Position numbers and translations under genes: made by a program. Below are positions 7,739 to 16,433 of a DNA stretch of 20,745 nucleotides, piece after piece; positions within the stretch are counted from its first letter, which is position 1, and each line of letters opens with the position of its first letter. The stretch spans positions 37,692-58,436 of the forward strand of contig DBYF01000077.1 in the NCBI GenBank assembly GCA_002310155.1. Direction: 5' to 3'. Source of the stretch: Mageeibacillus sp. UBA1193. Lineage in GTDB: Bacteria; Bacillota; Clostridia; Saccharofermentanales; Saccharofermentanaceae. The notes beneath the pieces are model-generated. The model made no database searches, was not told the DNA's origin, and was given only the letters and a program-made list of their open reading frames with translations.

Positions 7739-7794
7739 TTGGTTAAAACGCACACTATATGATAATACCATTTCGCGACTATAAATAATATAAT
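7739..7794 (+). promoter_or_regulatory. candidate promoter(s) of the flippase gene
   Basis: In the 154-bp A/T-rich gap between the divergent acyltransferase and flippase genes, TTGGTT (7739-7744) and GATAAT (7761-7766) are spaced 16 bp apart. A perfect TATAAT lies at 7789-7794 but has no recognisable -35 box. Either could drive the flippase, and the choice is open. Confidence 0.35.
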
Positions 7795-7852
7795 ACATTA
7801 ATGTCAGCAAAAAAGTCACATCTGTATGGTCAGCAAACAAAGGAGTTCTGTT

Positions 7853-9310
7853 TTGCCGAAAAAGTCACTTACTCTGAACGCGTTTCTCAACATGGTGAAG
7901 ACCGGTCTTCTGATCGCTTTTCAGTTGATCACCTTCCCGTATGCATCCCGTATCCTGTCAACGAACAACCTTGGCAAGGTCGATTATGCCTACTCCATCT
8001 CCACCTACTTCGCACTTTTCGCACAGCTGGGTGTCGTTCAGTATGCAGTCCGAGAAGGTGCCAAGATCAGAAACGACAAGTTGAAGATGCGTCAGTTCAC
8101 AAGCGAGATATTTACGCTGAACCTCTTGAGCTCCTCCATTTCTTTCCTGCTGCTCGTCTTAAGTGCTCTGGCAGTTCCTAAGTTTCAGGATCACACTCTT
8201 CTGATCGTTATTTATGGTTTCAGCTTTGTCTTTACTACGCTGGGCATCGAGTGGATGAACACGATCTATGAAGACTTTCTCTATATCACCATTCGAAGCA
8301 TCATCATCTATGCCATCTCTCTGGTAAGTATTTTCGTATTTGTCAGAAAGCCGGAAGATTACGTTATATACACGATCCTCATCGTGCTCCCGAACTTCTT
8401 CGTCTGTATCTCGAATCTGATTTACTGCCGCAAGTATGTACACTTTGGGATCACGCTGAAAAAGTCGGTCTTCCGTCACCTGAAACCGATCCTTGTCTTC
8501 TTTTCCAACACGCTTGCCATATCGATCTACATCAGCGCCGACTCGACCATGATCGGCTGGATGATCGGTACGTACTATAACGGCATCTATGCTGTCGCCG
8601 TAAAAGTCTACTCGACAGTCAAGACGATCCTCGGCGCCCTGTATGCTGTCACGATCCCACGACTGACTCGTGCGGTGGATAAGAATAACATGGATGAATA
8701 CCGGACCATCCTGACGGACATCTGTTCCGCGATCACACTTCTGATCTTTCCTGCCGCTGCCGGACTGATCGCACTCGGACGGGAAGTTGTTCTGGTCGTT
8801 GCCGGTAATGAATATGTGGATGGAACAAGATCCCTGCAGATCTTAGCGGTAGCTCTGATCTTCGCTGTTTGGGCCGGCATTCTGGTCAACTGCATCAACA
8901 TCCCGACCGGCCGCGAAAAGATCAGTCTTCGTGCGACCATCATTTCCGCCATAGCCAACATCGTTCTGAATCTGTACTTTATTCCCAATTTCCACCAGAA
9001 CGGAGCCGCGATCACCACGCTGATCTCCGAGATCCTCGTATGCGTCATCTGCATTGTTTCTCTCGACGGTCTGAGTAAGTATCTGGATCTGAAAAAACTT
9101 GCCGGACAGTTACCCTATGCACTGGGCGGCGCTCTCTGGATCATCCTTTCGGGATTCGTAGTCAAGCAGATGTCTTTTACTCTCCTGCCTACTTTAGTGA
9201 TTGTTATGGGAATTGGTGGTATCGGATACGCAGGGATCCTTATTCTCGGCAGAAACAAATATGCCCTGCGTTACATGGGCAAGCTCACCCACCGCAAGAA
9301 TAACGGTTAA
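7853..9310 (+). CDS. Wzx-like oligosaccharide flippase (MOP superfamily)
   Basis: A 485-residue integral membrane protein with about 12-14 hydrophobic segments, of the polysaccharide biosynthesis/Wzx type that flips lipid-linked oligosaccharides across the membrane. The N-terminal stretch FLNMVKTGLLIAFQLITFPYASRILSTNNLGKVDYA is the usual start (first helix, then PYxSRxL and G), and the middle holds ADSTMIGWM and YYNGIYAVAVK. The reading frame extends up to an ATG at 7826, but AAAGGAG at 7839-7845 is placed 7 nt before a TTG at 7853, so TTG is taken as start. Its stop codon overlaps that of the convergent GT2 gene. Confidence 0.9.
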   Translation: MPKKSLTLNAFLNMVKTGLLIAFQLITFPYASRILSTNNLGKVDYAYSISTYFALFAQLGVVQYAVREGAKIRNDKLKMRQFTSEIFTLNLLSSSISFLLLVLSALAVPKFQDHTLLIVIYGFSFVFTTLGIEWMNTIYEDFLYITIRSIIIYAISLVSIFVFVRKPEDYVIYTILIVLPNFFVCISNLIYCRKYVHFGITLKKSVFRHLKPILVFFSNTLAISIYISADSTMIGWMIGTYYNGIYAVAVKVYSTVKTILGALYAVTIPRLTRAVDKNNMDEYRTILTDICSAITLLIFPAAAGLIALGREVVLVVAGNEYVDGTRSLQILAVALIFAVWAGILVNCINIPTGREKISLRATIISAIANIVLNLYFIPNFHQNGAAITTLISEILVCVICIVSLDGLSKYLDLKKLAGQLPYALGGALWIILSGFVVKQMSFTLLPTLVIVMGIGGIGYAGILILGRNKYALRYMGKLTHRKNNG

Positions 9311-10101
9311 AGTGTATTTGAATCCTCAGACTTGGTATAGAACTTGTTGATCAGTTTCGCGATCGGCGAAGGCCAGAATTTGCGGAACATAATATAGTTC
9401 TCCTCAATTCTTGCGCCATCCTTGATGATCTCACTCGTCGTAGATTCTTCGTAAATACGGTGGCATACGAACGGCTTGGGAATGTATACGAAGCTTCCCT
9501 TTAAACGTGAGATCTTTTCCCATGCTTCCCAGTCCTCCGCACTGCGGAAATGATTCTCGAAGATCGGACGTTCTACTCTCTCCAGATCGAATGTTACCGC
9601 CGGACAGCAGATCGGATCACCGAAAGACAGGATCCTGCGTCTTACGAATTTGCTCGACCAGAATGCCTTGATCCTCAGAGGTCTCAGCATCAGTCTCTTG
9701 ATCTTGAGCATCTTTACATCCGTTGTTTTTACACCGTTTCTGATCTCCGCATATTCAGAGAAACCGATCAGCGTCCTCTTCGTTTTTTTCATGACAGGAA
9801 GAAGTGTTTCGAGGTACTCCTTCTCATAGACATCATCCTGATGCGCTACAGTCGCGTATCGTGTCTCTACCTGCTCCAATCCGAAATTCCAGTCCTGCGT
9901 GATTCCGCCTTCACCATAATTCACGATGAGCGGGATATCATATTTCTTCATCATGTTGTCCAGAAATTCTGACGGAGTGTGCGTAACAGCGATGATCCTT
10001 GAAGGCAGCGTCTGCGATTTTAATGAGACGATACACTCTTCAAGGAATTCACTTTCCTTATACGCGCATATTACAAAAGTATGGTCATTTTCTATGTTCA
10101 T
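9307..10101 (-). CDS. GT2 family glycosyltransferase
   Basis: Last gene of the eight-gene minus operon. It encodes 264 residues of a GT-A family 2 enzyme: FVICAYKESEFLEECIVSLKS at the N-terminus, the metal-binding HQDD at 87-90 in the DxD place, and a later SAEDWEAW segment that supplies the likely catalytic acid. TQDWNFGLEQ matches the region that packs on the nucleotide. It probably adds one sugar to a lipid-linked repeat unit in the cytoplasm; donor and acceptor are unknown. GGAG lies 6 nt before the ATG, 15 bp after the previous gene. No terminator follows: its TAA overlaps that of the flippase gene coming the other way. Confidence 0.87.
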   Translation of the reverse strand: MNIENDHTFVICAYKESEFLEECIVSLKSQTLPSRIIAVTHTPSEFLDNMMKKYDIPLIVNYGEGGITQDWNFGLEQVETRYATVAHQDDVYEKEYLETLLPVMKKTKRTLIGFSEYAEIRNGVKTTDVKMLKIKRLMLRPLRIKAFWSSKFVRRRILSFGDPICCPAVTFDLERVERPIFENHFRSAEDWEAWEKISRLKGSFVYIPKPFVCHRIYEESTTSEIIKDGARIEENYIMFRKFWPSPIAKLINKFYTKSEDSNTL

Positions 10102-10116
10102 TCTTTACTCCACCAG

Positions 10117-11166
10117 TCACGCAATCAATCTGCGATATGCCTTATACATCATAACGGATAAGAACACCCATCTGTTCTTCAGACACGAAGCCCACAAGGC
10201 TGTTTTCTTATCTCTTTTCCGTAGATTCTTTACAGCTTTCCCCGGTTCCTTCAGAAGCGGGAAAGAAGCATCCCGGAATTTCAGGATAGCGGCACGCTGT
10301 TCTTTGTATTTTACTTCGCCTTTTTTCAGATTCAGGATATTCATCACCAGGAAGAAATTATTCATGATGCTGATCAGGCTTTCGGTCTCATCCGTGTTCC
10401 AGCTGGAAAGGAGTCCGACTTCCGCGCATGTCACACGGATCGCGTCATCAATTCTTACCGGACGGTATACGGCCGATGTCGAAATACTGGAATCGTAGTT
10501 ATGCAGATAGTATTCTTTATTGTTGAACACTACGCTTCCCGCAACTTTGAAAACATCAAGATTAAACATGTTGTCTTCATGGCCATAGCGGAAGCGCTCG
10601 TCAAATCTTATGTTATTGCGGCGGATCAGATCTGCGGAATACATTCCATCCCAAATATACATGGTCTTAACCGCGTCACGGAACGAACAATAATTCTTTA
10701 CGAGATCATCACGGTCAAAGTAGACCACGCCATCTTTCATACCGGGTATCTTATCAAAGTTCTTCTCGTGAACCATCTTAAAGTCAGAATTATCATTCCA
10801 TACTTTATTGACACGTCCGAACTTCACAACATCCGCGTCATACTTTTGAATGAGCGACAGATTGTCCTCTAAGTAGCCTTCCATATACTCATCATCATGA
10901 TCCAGGAATGCCAGATACTTGCCGGTCGCATGCTCGATACCGTAGTTTCTCGCGCTGCAGATACCTCCGTTTTCTTTATGGAAGACTTTTATGCGGCTAT
11001 CTGACTTACTCAATTCCTGACACAGCTTCAAGCTCTCATCCGGAGAACCGTCGTCCACCAGGACGATCTCGAAATCGGAAAAAGACTGGCGCAAAACACT
11101 GTCGACCGCATTCGCGATAAACTTCTCCGACTTATATACAGGAATGATCACGCTTACGGTAGGCAT
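10117..11166 (-). CDS. GT2 family glycosyltransferase
   Basis: A 349-residue family 2 glycosyltransferase. VSVIIPVYKSEKFI, the donor-binding VDDGSPD (37-43), GICSARNYGIEHATGKYLAFLD and the metal-binding DHDD (89-92) give a clear assignment, and GHEDNMFNL around residue 215 supplies the ED pair expected of the catalytic base. The C-terminal third is basic and helical and may sit against the membrane. Start and stop are fused with the upstream licD-type gene (TAATG), which points to coupled translation. Role in making the surface repeat unit is inferred from the operon; the sugar is unknown. Confidence 0.9.
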   Translation of the reverse strand: MPTVSVIIPVYKSEKFIANAVDSVLRQSFSDFEIVLVDDGSPDESLKLCQELSKSDSRIKVFHKENGGICSARNYGIEHATGKYLAFLDHDDEYMEGYLEDNLSLIQKYDADVVKFGRVNKVWNDNSDFKMVHEKNFDKIPGMKDGVVYFDRDDLVKNYCSFRDAVKTMYIWDGMYSADLIRRNNIRFDERFRYGHEDNMFNLDVFKVAGSVVFNNKEYYLHNYDSSISTSAVYRPVRIDDAIRVTCAEVGLLSSWNTDETESLISIMNNFFLVMNILNLKKGEVKYKEQRAAILKFRDASFPLLKEPGKAVKNLRKRDKKTALWASCLKNRWVFLSVMMYKAYRRLIA

Positions 11167-12020
11167 TATTTCTCGTCTCCAAAATCCAGTTTGTACGGAA
11201 CATGATTATGTCTTTTTTCCTCCGGAGGAAGTGTCATAAAATCATCTCCGAAACGGAAGCGGATATACTTCTCGACATTCTTCTGGGAACCGATGACGGT
11301 ATCCTCATAAGGGATCTTAACTGTCGGAAGCACGTCTTCCTTCGCCATGATACTCATACCCGGATTCGGATCGAACATGTACGCGACTCTCTTGGTATCG
11401 ACATCTTTATACTTCAGCACATGCTTCATAGCCTTCTTGTAGAAGAACTTCGGTGAGACATGGAACAGACGGAGGAAGAAGTTTCCGATCTTTACACAGA
11501 AACGGATGAACTTCGCTTTAAAGCCGGTCTGATAGAGGACCGGATCATTGACACTTCTCAGGATCATCCACTTTCCCCAGAACCATGCCCAGAAGCACTG
11601 CTTCTTCATCTTCTTGTCATCGTCCGAAACGTTATCAAAACAATAAAGATCCAGGAAGATACCAAAATTGCACTTCAGATGTTTGAAGCTTTCTTCCAGG
11701 AACACTGTACCGTTTTTTACCCAGCGTGTCGTCATCAGCGGATATGTGTTATCCGATTCAAAATTCAGGACACTGTACTTGTCGCCATATTCAGTATTCG
11801 CAACACGAAGGAACTTCTCAAAATCCTCACGTACCATACCGATATCAATGTCGTCATCCCACGGAATAAATCCCTTGTGACGAACGCATCCGATTGTGGT
11901 TCCTCCTACAGCAAAATACTGGATCCCGTGTTTCTCGCACATCGCATCGAAGTCACGGAGCATATCCAGTTCCACCTTCTGGATCTTGTCCAGGGTCTCC
12001 TGATCGTACACCTTACTCAT
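11166..12020 (-). CDS. LicD family phosphotransferase
   Basis: A 284-residue LicD protein. LicD enzymes transfer phosphocholine or related phospho-alcohols from a CDP donor to a glycan. The defining nucleotidyltransferase-like block is intact: YFAVGGTTIGCVRHKGFIPW followed by DDDIDIG (55-61), whose Asp residues bind metal. The C-terminus ends in a basic HNHVPYKLDFGDEK tail. It lies three genes below a CDP-polyol-type cytidylyltransferase, so its donor may be CDP-ribitol, CDP-glycerol or another CDP alcohol rather than CDP-choline; no choline kinase or uptake gene is visible. The ATG at 12020 has AAAGGAAG 7 nt upstream and overlaps the previous gene by 8 bp; an in-frame start at 12068 would add 16 residues inside that gene. 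Confidence 0.92.
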   Translation of the reverse strand: MSKVYDQETLDKIQKVELDMLRDFDAMCEKHGIQYFAVGGTTIGCVRHKGFIPWDDDIDIGMVREDFEKFLRVANTEYGDKYSVLNFESDNTYPLMTTRWVKNGTVFLEESFKHLKCNFGIFLDLYCFDNVSDDDKKMKKQCFWAWFWGKWMILRSVNDPVLYQTGFKAKFIRFCVKIGNFFLRLFHVSPKFFYKKAMKHVLKYKDVDTKRVAYMFDPNPGMSIMAKEDVLPTVKIPYEDTVIGSQKNVEKYIRFRFGDDFMTLPPEEKRHNHVPYKLDFGDEK

Positions 12021-13077
12021 GTGTTTTCTTCCTTTCGGCGATAATATCCATAGTAAGCCGGATACCATCCTTCATATCTGTTTGTGGCACCCATCCGAGT
12101 TTTCTTAATTTCTCTGAATAAAGAACTGCTGTCTTCACGCGGTTAAATCCCTGTGCTTCCGTCTGATTGGGAATATCGAAGACAACTTTCTGTTTCCCGT
12201 ATTCGGCAGCGATCTCCGCAATCTCTCTGATTGAAATATCACATGCTTCGTTCGAGATATTATATGCTCCGCCGTTTTCGCCCTTAAGAAGTACAAAGAG
12301 CAGCGCCGTCGCCGCGTCAAAAGCATAGCACATGGTCCTTCTTCCGGATCCGTCACTCTTAAGAACGATATCTCTTCCTTCCGACGCATCCCGGATAAAA
12401 GCAGTTGCCGCTCTCGTATCACTGTCGATCATGGTCGGGCCATAGACATGACAGGGGCGTACGATAACGACATCTGATCCGTATTCTTTGATATAGGACT
12501 GGCAAAGAACTTCTGCCGCTCGCTTCGAGGAAGGATAGCAGGAGCGGGCATCCGAATAATCTACGTATCCGCAATAGTCTTCATTAAAGCCATCGTGAGT
12601 ATCATCAAGTTTGCCGTACATCTCACCTGAAGAAACATACAGTATTCTCTTCGTCTGATGTTCTTTTCCATACTTAAGGAGATTCAGCATACCGATGAAA
12701 TTCGACTGCATTACCTCTGCCGGTCTGGTCGCATACGCGATCGGGTTCGCATCACTGGCGGAGTGAATAATGTAATCCGCCTGCGCAGGCTCGCTCAGTT
12801 CATCACAGATATCATGTTCCATGAAAATGACCCGCGGGTCATCTTTACAATATGCATATCTGTCACAGAGGGACTTCATCTTTCTGCTCATCAGATACAG
12901 TTTCAGGTCGATGCCCTGAGTATCGCTGATACGGAGCAGCACATCCGCCACGGCAGATCCGATCATTCCTGTGGATCCCGCAATGATGAATGATTTGTTT
13001 TCAAACTGACGGAAGTCAAGACTCGCGGCGTTGATCGCCCTGTCCAGCTCCTCTATGTACGTTTCCGTTCTATACAA
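12013..13077 (-). CDS. NAD-dependent epimerase/dehydratase family protein (extended SDR)
   Basis: A 354-residue extended short-chain dehydrogenase acting on a nucleotide-activated sugar. The Rossmann motif GSTGMIG is at 34-40, the conserved active-site Ser lies in YVSSGEMYG (147-154), and the catalytic YxxxK is Tyr181/Lys185. The later VVIVRPCHVYGP and AYNISNE segments are usual for this family. It could be a 4-epimerase, 4,6-dehydratase or decarboxylase; the product cannot be named. It is not the alcohol-dehydrogenase type TarJ that usually partners TarI. Start is TTG at 13077 with AAGGTGA about 6 nt before; no ATG is available. Its end overlaps licD. Confidence 0.88.
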   Translation of the reverse strand: MYRTETYIEELDRAINAASLDFRQFENKSFIIAGSTGMIGSAVADVLLRISDTQGIDLKLYLMSRKMKSLCDRYAYCKDDPRVIFMEHDICDELSEPAQADYIIHSASDANPIAYATRPAEVMQSNFIGMLNLLKYGKEHQTKRILYVSSGEMYGKLDDTHDGFNEDYCGYVDYSDARSCYPSSKRAAEVLCQSYIKEYGSDVVIVRPCHVYGPTMIDSDTRAATAFIRDASEGRDIVLKSDGSGRRTMCYAFDAATALLFVLLKGENGGAYNISNEACDISIREIAEIAAEYGKQKVVFDIPNQTEAQGFNRVKTAVLYSEKLRKLGWVPQTDMKDGIRLTMDIIAERKKTHE

Positions 13078-13111
13078 GATAGTTCACCTTCATTACGCTG
13101 TTTCTATACTT

Positions 13112-13849
13112 TTACTCTTCGAGGTTTCCAAAGATGATCTTCTTAAACTCTTCCGATTCCAGTATGCAGGTCAGAAATTTGGTTCTTGTGATCTCTTCAC
13201 GCTCCATCATGCCTACCCAGTAATCAATGCTGGATGTATCTGCATCTTTACGGTAGAAAGCTTTATAAGTCCTCTGCACCAGATCTTCCAGCGGATATGC
13301 CCAGAAATCGTCACTTACATCTGTAAACATAACATGGATGATATCGTATTCATCGAGATCTTTTTCCTTGATCTTGTTTACAAAAAACTGCACCTGGTCT
13401 CTCGTTGCTCTAGCATTATCAAACATGATCTCATACCAGGAGAAGACCATCTTAACAAGTCTCTCGTTCGCCGGATCATCACATACCGGATCATCGATCA
13501 GGATCCTGAATTTGATAAAGCAGTCCCCATCATAATCACCTACACCATAGACTCTGGCAAAAGCAGTTCCGGGGAACATATTCTGATAATACTGGACTTC
13601 ATAGTCTTCGCCTTCTTTCAGGATCTTTTTGCCAAGAGCGACCTGAAGTTCAGGCTCGACATAATCACCTGTGTAAGCGACCGTCTCGTCGGGGATAGTC
13701 ACTACAGCAGAATCAAGCGCATTCGTCTTGTGGTACGTCATCTTTTTCCACGGATACTTGGAAACAAATGCAACCATCAGAATGATCAACGCTGCAATTG
13801 CGAGGCTGATCCACATTGTCTTTTTCTTATTGTTTGTCTGCTTCGTCAT
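13112..13849 (-). CDS. membrane-anchored Ig-like + tandem DUF4214-like protein
   Basis: A 245-residue protein with a basic N-terminus, one membrane segment (about 12-30) and an outer part. Residues 48-117 resemble the small Ig-like repeats of clostridial surface proteins (VAYTGDYVEPELQV, then KEGEDYEVQYYQN and GTAFARVYGVGDYDG). Residues 130-182 and 187-236 look like two DUF4214-type repeats; the second is clear (KAFYRKDADTSSIDYWVGMM, then ILESEEF), the first is degenerate. DUF4214 units occur in many secreted and sugar-related proteins without a settled function. It overlaps the DUF2142 gene by ATGA, so the two are probably coupled. The job is unknown; a scaffold or glycan acceptor/binder role is only an inference. 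Confidence 0.72.
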   Translation of the reverse strand: MTKQTNNKKKTMWISLAIAALIILMVAFVSKYPWKKMTYHKTNALDSAVVTIPDETVAYTGDYVEPELQVALGKKILKEGEDYEVQYYQNMFPGTAFARVYGVGDYDGDCFIKFRILIDDPVCDDPANERLVKMVFSWYEIMFDNARATRDQVQFFVNKIKEKDLDEYDIIHVMFTDVSDDFWAYPLEDLVQRTYKAFYRKDADTSSIDYWVGMMEREEITRTKFLTCILESEEFKKIIFGNLEE

Positions 13850-15732
13850 ATCGTTATCCTCAAAATGATCATGTTATAGATGAGATGCATCTCGAAGAAA
13901 ACTGCTACTCCCAGTGCGATCTTCCGTACCATTTCCGGCTTGATCTTCAGCTTGATCCTTCCGCCGAAAAGCACATAACTTGTCGGAAGCAGGATCGGCA
14001 GATAATAACGTGCCTGAACGCCATGAATGACTGTGCTTCCTACTGTTGTAAAGCTCAGATAGAGTGCAGTCCAGATCAGTCCGACGACAACAAAGATGAT
14101 GAGTCCGGATGTGATCCTCTGCTTCTTGGTGTATACAAACGGGTTCTCTTCATCGTTATAGAAGAAAAGAAGGAGCAGTAACGGTATCAGGAGCATGACC
14201 CATTTATCAAGCGCCACTCCGTATCTGGCAAGATTCAGCAGCATGAGGTTCGGGAACGCGAAGTGATCATATGCCTCACTGCCCATATTGCGGAAGTTAT
14301 TGAATCCGAAGATATTCTCAATATAGATCCTGAACGCCTGTATCGGGTTGTGTGCCATAGACATGACCTGCTTGACGGCTCCGGTATCTCCGCCTCGGGA
14401 ATCTCCACCGAAATCCGTGTTTCCGGAGATCGTGTTCACCAGCGTCGGAAGTACGAACGTACTCATGACAGCAAGTGCCGCCAGTATCATAGCGCCATAA
14501 AAGAGAACTCGTTCCTTCCTGCCGTTAAACTTGGACTTCGGAATAAGGAACAGGAACAGCAGAAGCGGAATGTAAATTGCTTTAGAAGCCGAACCCATAA
14601 TGATAAGGAAGATCGCCCAGATCAGGTTCGGACGGTTCAGCGGCTCGTTCGGTGTTTCTATCTCGTTGGCGATCAGAACCATGCCCAGCGTGATCATGCA
14701 GTAAACAAAACCATCATACGTAAGCATACTTCCCTGGAACAGTACAGTCGGAAGAAGAGAGATAACAGCAATAAACAGCTTTCTCGATTTGCTTAAGTGG
14801 ATCGCAAGAGCAATGGTGATCGTAAACAGGAAGAGGTTGGCAAACTTCGCCAGTTCATATGTGGTAACGAAAGGCAGGTTCAGAGAATGACCTATCTTCA
14901 TTACAGAAGCCATAGGGATATACGCAATGGTAGTGAATCTCACGATGCTGTAACCGCGGTCACTCTGATACCAGTCTTCCTTGTCGGTCTCATTCATCTC
15001 GTTTTCTGCCGCTTTCTTCGCGTACGTGTTGTTATACAGCGGCCAATCCTGTTTCCACTGTCTCCACGCTGCTTCTGACCAGTCGACATCATCAACGGAT
15101 GACATCTGATATACATTTACGAAGTGCATCTGTTCATCCCAGGTAGATATCCTCGCGCCCGTCGACATGATCATGACAGATCCGAAACCGAGGGATGCCA
15201 TGACAAAGAACAAAACAATATGCTTTTTAACATCTTTAACGACGACCAGCGTCGTAAACAGCATAGCCGTAACGAACATCAGGGTGAACCTGTATGCATT
15301 GAAGGCCGGCTTTGTTTCTTCCATGACCTTCGTGATCTTGGAGTCTTCCTTCTGACCGGAAATCAGGATCTCATACGAGGTGACCTTCAGGCGGATAGGA
15401 ATGTATACTTCCGACTGGTTTTCGTAAAAGGTCTGGGAATATGAGAAAGGATACTCCTTACCAAATTCATTCACATAGGTACCTTGGGCTACAACAGTGG
15501 AGTCGTTTTTTACATGTCCGAAAATATGGATGAACTCAACATAACGAGCCGAACCGACATCCAGAGAAAAACCGCCTTCTTCTCTTTCTTCCATGTACGG
15601 TGTGACATTCCTGTCTGCGCGGGATCTCAGCAAGCGCGTATTAAACAGCACTTCTCCGATCGATGCCACGACAACTGCGACCAGAAGAATGATCGCGATC
15701 TTTTTGATGTTAATCTTATTCTCTCGTAGCAT
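13846..15732 (-). CDS. DUF2142 family polytopic membrane protein, possible GT-C type enzyme
   Basis: A 628-residue protein with one membrane segment near the N-terminus (about 10-30), an outer beta-rich region (about 40-130) and then about ten membrane segments. The STWDEQMHFVNVY stretch after the second hydrophobic block, the SMLTYDGFVYCM segment and GVQARYYLPILLP near the C-terminus are DUF2142 marks. The family looks like GT-C membrane glycosyltransferases, in which an acidic residue of the first long outer loop is catalytic; the Asp-Glu of WDE is the natural candidate here. It may transfer sugars from a polyprenyl-phosphate donor on the outer face, perhaps the product of the DPM1-like enzyme at 5947-6639. 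The ATG at 15732 with GGGGGA upstream is chosen; it overlaps the preceding gene by 17 bp. Confidence 0.83.
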   Translation of the reverse strand: MLRENKINIKKIAIILLVAVVVASIGEVLFNTRLLRSRADRNVTPYMEEREEGGFSLDVGSARYVEFIHIFGHVKNDSTVVAQGTYVNEFGKEYPFSYSQTFYENQSEVYIPIRLKVTSYEILISGQKEDSKITKVMEETKPAFNAYRFTLMFVTAMLFTTLVVVKDVKKHIVLFFVMASLGFGSVMIMSTGARISTWDEQMHFVNVYQMSSVDDVDWSEAAWRQWKQDWPLYNNTYAKKAAENEMNETDKEDWYQSDRGYSIVRFTTIAYIPMASVMKIGHSLNLPFVTTYELAKFANLFLFTITIALAIHLSKSRKLFIAVISLLPTVLFQGSMLTYDGFVYCMITLGMVLIANEIETPNEPLNRPNLIWAIFLIIMGSASKAIYIPLLLFLFLIPKSKFNGRKERVLFYGAMILAALAVMSTFVLPTLVNTISGNTDFGGDSRGGDTGAVKQVMSMAHNPIQAFRIYIENIFGFNNFRNMGSEAYDHFAFPNLMLLNLARYGVALDKWVMLLIPLLLLLFFYNDEENPFVYTKKQRITSGLIIFVVVGLIWTALYLSFTTVGSTVIHGVQARYYLPILLPTSYVLFGGRIKLKIKPEMVRKIALGVAVFFEMHLIYNMIILRITI

Positions 15733-16411
15733 GCTTATCCCCCAACAGCAAGACTGCACCCTCAACAAATACGAAAGCCATGATCAGGAAGATCATTCCT
15801 GCAGTCTTATCATTTCCGATGACTATGATCCTGTAAAGAAGTACACAGTCATCCAGCATCGCACCCTGCTCCAGAACTAACGAGTCTTTTTCCTCATCCT
15901 CGTTATACTCGTATCCGTAAAACGCGACGACTACATTTTCCGGTGTATCCGCCAGCGCGAAGAAGACCTCAAGAGTCTCTCCCTTTTCGAAATTCCCGGC
16001 ATCGATCGGGAAATGATTCTCGACGATTTTGGCAGAATCCAGAATGATCTCATTAAGCTTTACGGAATTAGAAGTAACGGTTTCTCCCTTTTCGTTTGTG
16101 ATCGAGTAAACGAGTCTGCACTCATCCGGAAGATCACAGTGCATTTGCGGGACTCCGTCTATGAAAGCATGCATATATAATGAAATGCCGTACACCTGAG
16201 CGGATTCCTTGAAAGGAAAACTGAACGACATAACTGAATCTGTTTCAAGGGTCACCACGCGCACCAGACGGTTCAGGTTCGCAGTGTTCGAGTTGCTTGT
16301 TCCGGAAGCCAGAACAGATTCAGGACGAAGGAAAAGAGCGACTGCCATCAGCATCGAAAGAACTGCCGCAGCAATCATGACTATCCCCCACTTATTGATC
16401 TTACCACCCAT
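15716..16411 (-). CDS. two-TM protein with outer beta-rich domain, function unknown
   Basis: Not recognised. A 231-residue protein with a membrane segment at each end (about 8-28 and 202-222) and a predominantly beta-strand middle, acidic and rich in Glu/Asp, presumably outside the cell. One short stretch (YNEDEEKDSL) is strongly acidic. The arrangement of a leading helix and beta-sandwich is like the outer domain that begins the following DUF2142 protein, so it might be a detached or duplicated version of it; this is a guess from predicted layout, not from sequence identity. It overlaps the DUF2142 gene by 17 bp and follows the cytidylyltransferase by 22 bp. The ATG at 16411 has GAGAGG about 10 nt upstream and gives a basic head before the first helix. 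Confidence 0.7.
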   Translation of the reverse strand: MGGKINKWGIVMIAAAVLSMLMAVALFLRPESVLASGTSNSNTANLNRLVRVVTLETDSVMSFSFPFKESAQVYGISLYMHAFIDGVPQMHCDLPDECRLVYSITNEKGETVTSNSVKLNEIILDSAKIVENHFPIDAGNFEKGETLEVFFALADTPENVVVAFYGYEYNEDEEKDSLVLEQGAMLDDCVLLYRIIVIGNDKTAGMIFLIMAFVFVEGAVLLLGDKHATRE

Positions 16412-16433
16412 CCTCTACTATCCTCTCAGCGAT

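Noticed and set aside
13031..13879. Plus-strand reading frame of 282 residues
   Set aside because: It is the complement of the Ig/DUF4214 gene, whose frame has a good ribosome binding site, a membrane anchor and a recognised domain.
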